Positions 33,497-34,293 of a stretch of 34,293 nucleotides of DNA are shown one piece after another (the first letter of the stretch is position 1; each line of letters starts with the position of its first letter). Position numbers and translations under genes: made by a program. Origin of the DNA: Trachelipus rathkii (taxonomy: Eukaryota > Arthropoda > Malacostraca > Isopoda > Trachelipodidae). The notes under the pieces were generated by a model, which saw only the letters and a program-made list of their open reading frames with translations, made no database searches and was not told the DNA's origin. Where the stretch lies: contig JABUQX010056967.1 of the NCBI GenBank assembly GCA_015478945.1, positions 20,001-54,293 on the forward strand, written 5' to 3'.

Positions 33497-34293
33497 CCTT
33501 CAATCATGCAAGAGTGAGATGAAGTACCCTTTAATACCCTAAGAACAAGAGGGGACAGTTTCCTCTCTTTACAACCAACGGCTTTCAAGGATACTACTCG
33601 AGATATAGTGCCGCAGTGTAACGCCAACCACATGTCTGCCTATCAAGTGTTCACAATGCAGCCTGGATCCACTATTTCTCTCTGGTTTGACCTATCTCAT
33701 ATACACAAAAAATTAATTATTTTCCAAAAATCTCTGGACAATGAGGAGTTATGTGAGGCCGCATCTATCTTATGATATATGCCGTGTTTCACTGCACATT
33801 TCAACATGAGCCTTCGAGACCTTTCATCTAATTTATTTTTTTCATGAAAAATAATGGTCTTTAAATGTAAGAAGAAAAAAACTTTTTATGAATATGATAA
33901 AAGAGGAAGGGTGTTGAGCAATATCAGGACTTGATAAAGCAAATCCGAGTAAAAATTCGTGCTCAGCACACACAAATTAACTTATAATTCATCATCAAAT
34001 CTAAATCAATAGACAAAAAATTGAAATTTGTTCGACGATGTTATATAATACGAATGTTTTAAAATTTGAAAAATAAAAAAGGTTAATTAAAATGAAAAAA
34101 AAGATATTTGTTAATTAAAATGCCTGATAACATATAAAATAAATTAAAGTCAACAACAAGAAAGAACTAGTCTTACTTGGAAGTCTGGTGGAATAAAGAA
34201 TAGTGAGGTAAAATTAATGTCCTGGAAGAAATAAAACTGCGATCGATAAGTATAAGAAAAAGCTAGATTCCAATATTAGAAAAACAATAGATA
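33497..34293. other. Unassigned DNA to window edge
   Basis: 33497-33700 has moderate GC content with a minus-strand open stretch of unknown meaning. The remainder is AT rich with A-runs and shows no recognisable feature. Confidence 0.45.

Noticed and set aside
33445..33560. Plus-strand exon after a polypyrimidine tract ending in CAG
   Set aside because: The tract is a CT microsatellite and all three frames downstream soon meet stops or show no similarity.

Overview
The window looks like gene-poor, AT-rich DNA from a metazoan nuclear genome, most probably an arthropod and perhaps a crustacean. That placement is inference. It rests on long (AT)n, (ATT)n, (GA)n and (GTTT)n microsatellites, decayed Penelope-like, LINE and hAT elements, short TTAGG-type repeats, and a spliced exon of a small GTPase. 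There is nothing bacterial: no dense ORFs, operons or ribosome binding sites. Nearly all short ORFs are chance readings or shadows of decayed transposons.

Layout. 1-138 holds an antisense gag-like fragment running off the left edge. 140-1660 is AT-repeat DNA that includes a 23-bp perfect inverted repeat (481-503 / 875-897). 2780-2870 is a GCGGAT-rich cluster and 3050-3309 is a foldback hairpin with arms of about 125-130 bp. 3508-6345 is the best-defined large repeat: two decayed copies of the 3' part of a Penelope-like element (PLE) joined head to head. The left copy is antisense and keeps a readable YVDD box. The right copy is sense, has lost that box, and carries at its tail what looks like a decayed hammerhead-ribozyme core. 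6350-9960 is AT-rich DNA without identifiable genes. 9967-10133 is a GGAGTC-repeat hAT-type terminus lying directly before a decayed non-LTR retrotransposon (about 10140-11880).

12410-12570 is a 161-bp hAT-like MITE. 12625-13493 is an internally deleted hAT transposon with a perfect 8-bp target duplication, and it still encodes the end of the transposase dimerisation domain. Three very long AT microsatellites lie in and beside it. 14400-15160 has an unassigned short ORF, a polyadenylation signal and an (ATT)n tail, suggesting the 3' end of a retroelement. 15300-20600 alternates AT satellites with unassigned DNA. 20600-31700 is low-complexity, AT-rich DNA whose G/C strand bias seems to change in long blocks, with several short perfect hairpins and two weak candidate exons.

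The one convincing host-gene element is a 125-nt exon on the minus strand at 32758-32882. It has good splice sites and encodes the switch I region of a Ras-family GTPase, but its P-loop reads abnormally. Its other exons were not found, so they lie outside the window, or in long introns here, or the locus is a pseudogene.

I found no operon-like or defence-like system. The most informative items are the PLE inverted dimer with its ribozyme-like tail, the dated hAT insertions, and the GTPase exon.
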